The notes under the pieces were generated by a model. That model made no database searches. It was given only the letters and a program-made list of their open reading frames with translations, and was not told where the DNA came from. The position numbers and the translations under genes are program-made. From NCBI GenBank assembly GCA_964524965.1, contig CAZGDY010000026.1, positions 1 to 16,783 of the forward strand: a stretch of 16,783 bases of DNA, written 5' to 3'. Origin of the DNA: Kmv34 sp964524965 (GTDB lineage Bacteria > Aerophobota > Aerophobia > Aerophobales > B3-G15). Numbering within the stretch: position 1 is the first letter of the stretch; every line of letters begins with the position of its first letter. Positions 14,798 to 16,783 of the stretch are shown in pieces.

Positions 14798-15091
14798 TTA
14801 AGTCTGAAGAATGATTTCGTAATGTTCCCTAACAGGTGGTCCTGTAAAGACAGTTGCGAACTTGGCAATTTGTTCCTTGAGATAACCACTGGCCTCGCCT
14901 GCAATCATATCATCTTCTGTCTCCCACATACTGATGGACATACACTTACCAGTGTCAGGATCTAATAGCAGAAGTCCATCCTTGAACCCTTTTAGCTGTT
15001 TAGCAGCTGGCATCACAGAATCTCGATAGATGCGAGCCATCTCGTTTCTCTTGCCAGACTGAACCTAGACAGTCATCACTCTTGCTTGCAT
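14798..15091 (-). pseudogene. ABM-domain (antibiotic biosynthesis monooxygenase-like) gene interrupted by in-frame TAG
   Basis: The gene starts with ATG at 15091 behind a perfect AAAGGAGGT site and reads MQARVMTV, then TAG at 15065-15067, then VQSGKRNEMARIYRDSVMPA and on in the same frame to TAA at 14798. Members of this family begin with a similar strand, roughly MxARVxTVQVxPGK, so the stop replaces a Gln codon (CAG to TAG is one change). The remainder keeps the family pattern: AAKQLKGFKDGLLLLDP, MSISMWETEDDM, ASGYLKEQIAKF, TGPPVREHYEI. ABM proteins are small ferredoxin-like dimers, some of which oxidise quinones or degrade haem. A restart at the ATG at 15040 (80 residues) would lose the first beta strand and has no ribosome site. 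It follows the second HU gene by 13 bases, in the same operon. It is likely a recent nonsense mutation. Confidence 0.75.
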
Positions 15092-15104
15092 AATTTTACC
15101 TCCT

Positions 15105-15377
15105 TTACTTTATCTTCTCCCGCAACCTCTTTCCCGGTACAAACTTAGGTACCCTTTTAGCCAGTATCTGTAACTCCTCCCCTGTTTGAGGATTCCTTCC
15201 TTTTCTTGCCTTCCTTTTTCTCACTCGAAACGTACCAAAACCAACCAAGGTTACCTTATCATCACCAAAAAGAGCATCTACGATAACTTCAATTGTCACA
15301 TTAATAACTCTAGCAACAACTCTTTTAGTTAACCCCACCTCACCTGCTACCTCATTTATTAACTCTGTTTTATTCAT
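15105..15377 (-). CDS. hup: HU-family nucleoid DNA-binding protein (second copy)
   Basis: From the ATG at 15377 this is a 90-residue HU protein. It begins MNKTELINEVAGEVGLTKR, has the signature VGFGTFRVRKRKARKGRNPQ, the arm TGEELQILAKRVPKF, and the end VPGKRLREKIK. An AAGGAGG site lies six bases before this ATG and marks it as the true start, although the frame is open upstream to a GTG at 15479 (34 extra residues) and beyond to a stop at 15161-15163 offset +400 (that is, 15561-15563). It is clearly diverged from the HU at 2609-2881, mainly in the N-terminal helices. The ABM-like pseudogene follows after 13 bases, and its ribosome site abuts the HU stop. Confidence 0.93.
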   Translation of the reverse strand: MNKTELINEVAGEVGLTKRVVARVINVTIEVIVDALFGDDKVTLVGFGTFRVRKRKARKGRNPQTGEELQILAKRVPKFVPGKRLREKIK

Positions 15378-15790
15378 CCTTGCCTCCTTATTGTTTTCAA
15401 TAATACTCTCCACTCTTTTCAATGGTACTTCAATTTTTTTGAACCATTCCGGGTCCAAGTCTTCTCTCTTTTTACCCACTGGTTCAGATAAGATAAAAAC
15501 TCCTGCATCTACAAAATAATTACCAATAAAAATAAAATATTGTGATATTTTGCGCCTTTTTTAAAGCACAATATCTTCTTTATTTTTTTATATTCAACAA
15601 AACCTGATTTTATTCGCGGCAAGTAAAAGTTCTATCGTTTATTGGCTTTCTAAACCTGGATCAATTAACATTAAGAACACCGAAACGAGAACTTTAGAGA
15701 TGGTATCGGTATGCAGTTTACCAAAGGGTTTAAAAGATAAATTATTGTTTTCTCGCGACTATCTAAAAGTTATAGTTTTTCTATAGATTG

Positions 15791-15827
15791 CACACTATGA
15801 TTGTGTGATGCATAATTTATTTGTCAA
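15791..15827 (-). promoter_or_regulatory. possible regulated promoter between cas6 and the second HU gene
   Basis: On the minus strand a perfect TTGACA (15822-15827) is followed after 17 bases by the weak -10 candidate ACAATC, which overlaps an inverted repeat, CACAC-TATGATT-GTGTG (15791-15807, plus strand). A transcript from here would have a leader of about 400 bases before the HU start. Apart from this and the open frame upstream of HU, the gap 15481-15861 shows no gene. Confidence 0.35.
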
Positions 15828-15861
15828 TTTTATTTTTATTAGAGAACCCCTCTTTTAATTC

Positions 15862-16623
15862 TCACTCATTGATTATTTCAAACATTCCAAAACCCTGGGG
15901 AGTTTTAGCTCCTAAACCTACATCATAAGCTAAGGAAATAAACTTTGGATTTGCTTTTATTTTATATAATCCCATCCAGGCCTTTATTATTGTAGCTGGA
16001 CCCCTTTTAGGAGTATACTTAATTATCTTTTCCGATTTTTTATCTACTTTCACCGGAGATATTTCGAATTCTTCGGGAGTTAGTTTTGTACCATTCAAAA
16101 CTATTTGTTTTTTTAATAGATTTTTCTGAATAAGCTGGGAAAATTCTTTCTCAAAGGGGGAGTAGTAATGGGTTTTCTTCTTAACGCTTGAAGCGAGAAA
16201 AGGTGAGTAAACAGTAACAGGGGAGAGCATTTTGATAAAAACTGGTGAACTGAGAGAAGGTGCTGGATGTACCTTAATAGATTTAACAAGAAGAAAGTTA
16301 TTTTCTATTGATAACTCAGGAGAACTCTTAAGAATTTCAGTAAATTTCTCGAGAAAACCCTCAATAGGACAACTAACATAAAGTTCAAAAGGTCCGATAA
16401 AAATTATTTTTCCTTTGTTTTTTTCTATTTTAAACTCTCCCATTAAACGGGAAAAGGTAAAAAATTTAAAAACTCTTTTCTTATATTTATAACCTTTGTC
16501 GTGCAGAAAACTGACCAGATTAGCGGAGATATAAGAATGAAGGAAATTTTGAAGAGCATAATTGTAGTAAAGAGGAAATTTTGCCCTGGAGCTCAAAGGC
16601 TGGAAGGTAATAGTTAGTCTCAT
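15862..16623 (-). CDS. cas6: CRISPR-associated endoribonuclease Cas6
   Basis: The 253 residues have the Cas6 layout of two ferredoxin-like folds. Signatures are an N-terminal strand and helix (LQNFLHSYISANL), the segment LHDKGYKYKKRVFKFFTFSRLMG at about 40-62, with H41 a likely catalytic histidine, and the C-terminal glycine-rich loop GLGAKTPQGFGMFE at 236-249 that grips crRNA. Cas6 cuts CRISPR transcripts inside each repeat. The ATG at 16623 has a weak GGGA site. No other cas gene is in the window: downstream is a gap and the HU gene, upstream a mobile-element-like end. Further cas genes may lie beyond 16783, or this may be a stranded remnant. The protein itself looks intact. Confidence 0.9.
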   Translation of the reverse strand: MRLTITFQPLSSRAKFPLYYNYALQNFLHSYISANLVSFLHDKGYKYKKRVFKFFTFSRLMGEFKIEKNKGKIIFIGPFELYVSCPIEGFLEKFTEILKSSPELSIENNFLLVKSIKVHPAPSLSSPVFIKMLSPVTVYSPFLASSVKKKTHYYSPFEKEFSQLIQKNLLKKQIVLNGTKLTPEEFEISPVKVDKKSEKIIKYTPKRGPATIIKAWMGLYKIKANPKFISLAYDVGLGAKTPQGFGMFEIINE

Positions 16624-16670
16624 TTTATTTTCCCTTGCTAAATCAATTAAAAATCTCTTTAATACTCTAG

Positions 16671-16783
16671 GAGGCTGGTGAAAAACCCAAAATTTGACTT
16701 TTTATCCAAAAATTCTTCCCACTTTAGGCTTATTTTAAGACCTTTTCAGGGAGAGTGCCCACAAAAATGAGTTATTTTTAACG
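16671..16783. mobile_element. possible terminal region of an insertion sequence
   Basis: The segment starts GAGGCTGGTGAAAAACCC, which resembles the terminal inverted repeats of IS1182-like elements (GAGGCTGTTGAAAAA type). No open frame is seen in the remaining bases, and the other end lies outside the window. It sits 47 bases upstream of the cas6 start. The call rests on the resemblance of the end sequence alone. Confidence 0.3.

Noticed and set aside
15065..15067. Genome-wide reassignment of TAG to an amino acid
   Set aside because: Three intact genes in the window (plsY, the first HU gene, the flavoprotein gene) end in TAG at the normal family length, so TAG functions as a stop here.

Overview
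The window is AT-rich bacterial chromosome. Every gene I can support lies on the minus strand, so transcription runs from high to low coordinates. The core is housekeeping: ilvD, hisC, cmk, plsC, ispH, an rpsA-like S1 gene and plsY, followed by an HU gene, a MerR-type gene and tRNA-Pro. Upstream lie rny-nadD and rsfS-tRNA-Ala. The order cmk-plsC-ispH-S1, the presence of RNase Y, several TTG/GTG starts, strong AGGAGG-type ribosome sites and an Isf-type flavoprotein suggest an anaerobe of Firmicutes-like or candidate-phylum type. The sequence alone does not fix the lineage. TAG is an ordinary stop here (plsY, the first HU gene and the flavoprotein gene end in it), so the genetic code looks standard.

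Layout from high to low coordinates. (a) 16671-16783: what looks like the end of a mobile element. (b) 15862-16623: a lone cas6. (c) 15378-15861: a gap with a TTGACA box and a small dyad. (d) 14349-15377: a second HU gene, a monooxygenase-like (ABM) gene broken by an in-frame TAG at codon 9, and a four-helix membrane protein gene with a perfect palindrome in its upstream region. (e) 13773-14348: a gap holding one isolated 30-base CRISPR-type repeat and a short relic resembling the C-terminus of an ion channel. (f) 13176-13772: a flavoprotein with a compact four-cysteine motif. (g) 10927-13070: rny-nadD, with a TTGACA promoter and a terminator that overlaps the nadD stop. (h) 10361-10819: rsfS-tRNA-Ala from a good sigma-70/A promoter, then a weak terminator. 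(i) 2994-10250: the tightly packed ilvD-to-plsY operon. (j) 2105-2881: HU, MerR and tRNA-Pro. (k) 1-2082: a decayed accessory stretch with regulator and Fic relics, a membrane protein/YbjQ pair, and an AlkD-like DNA repair gene cut by the window edge.

The central operon joins branched-chain amino acid synthesis (ilvD), an aminotransferase (hisC), nucleotide supply (cmk), both acyl-transfer steps of phosphatidic acid synthesis (plsY then plsC), isoprenoid precursor synthesis (ispH) and an S1-domain translation factor. The accessory zones on both sides contain eroded genes. The most interesting points are the cas6/solitary repeat pair, the amber-interrupted gene directly behind an HU gene, and the two perfect palindromes in upstream regions. 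I do not see a complete new multi-gene system in this window.
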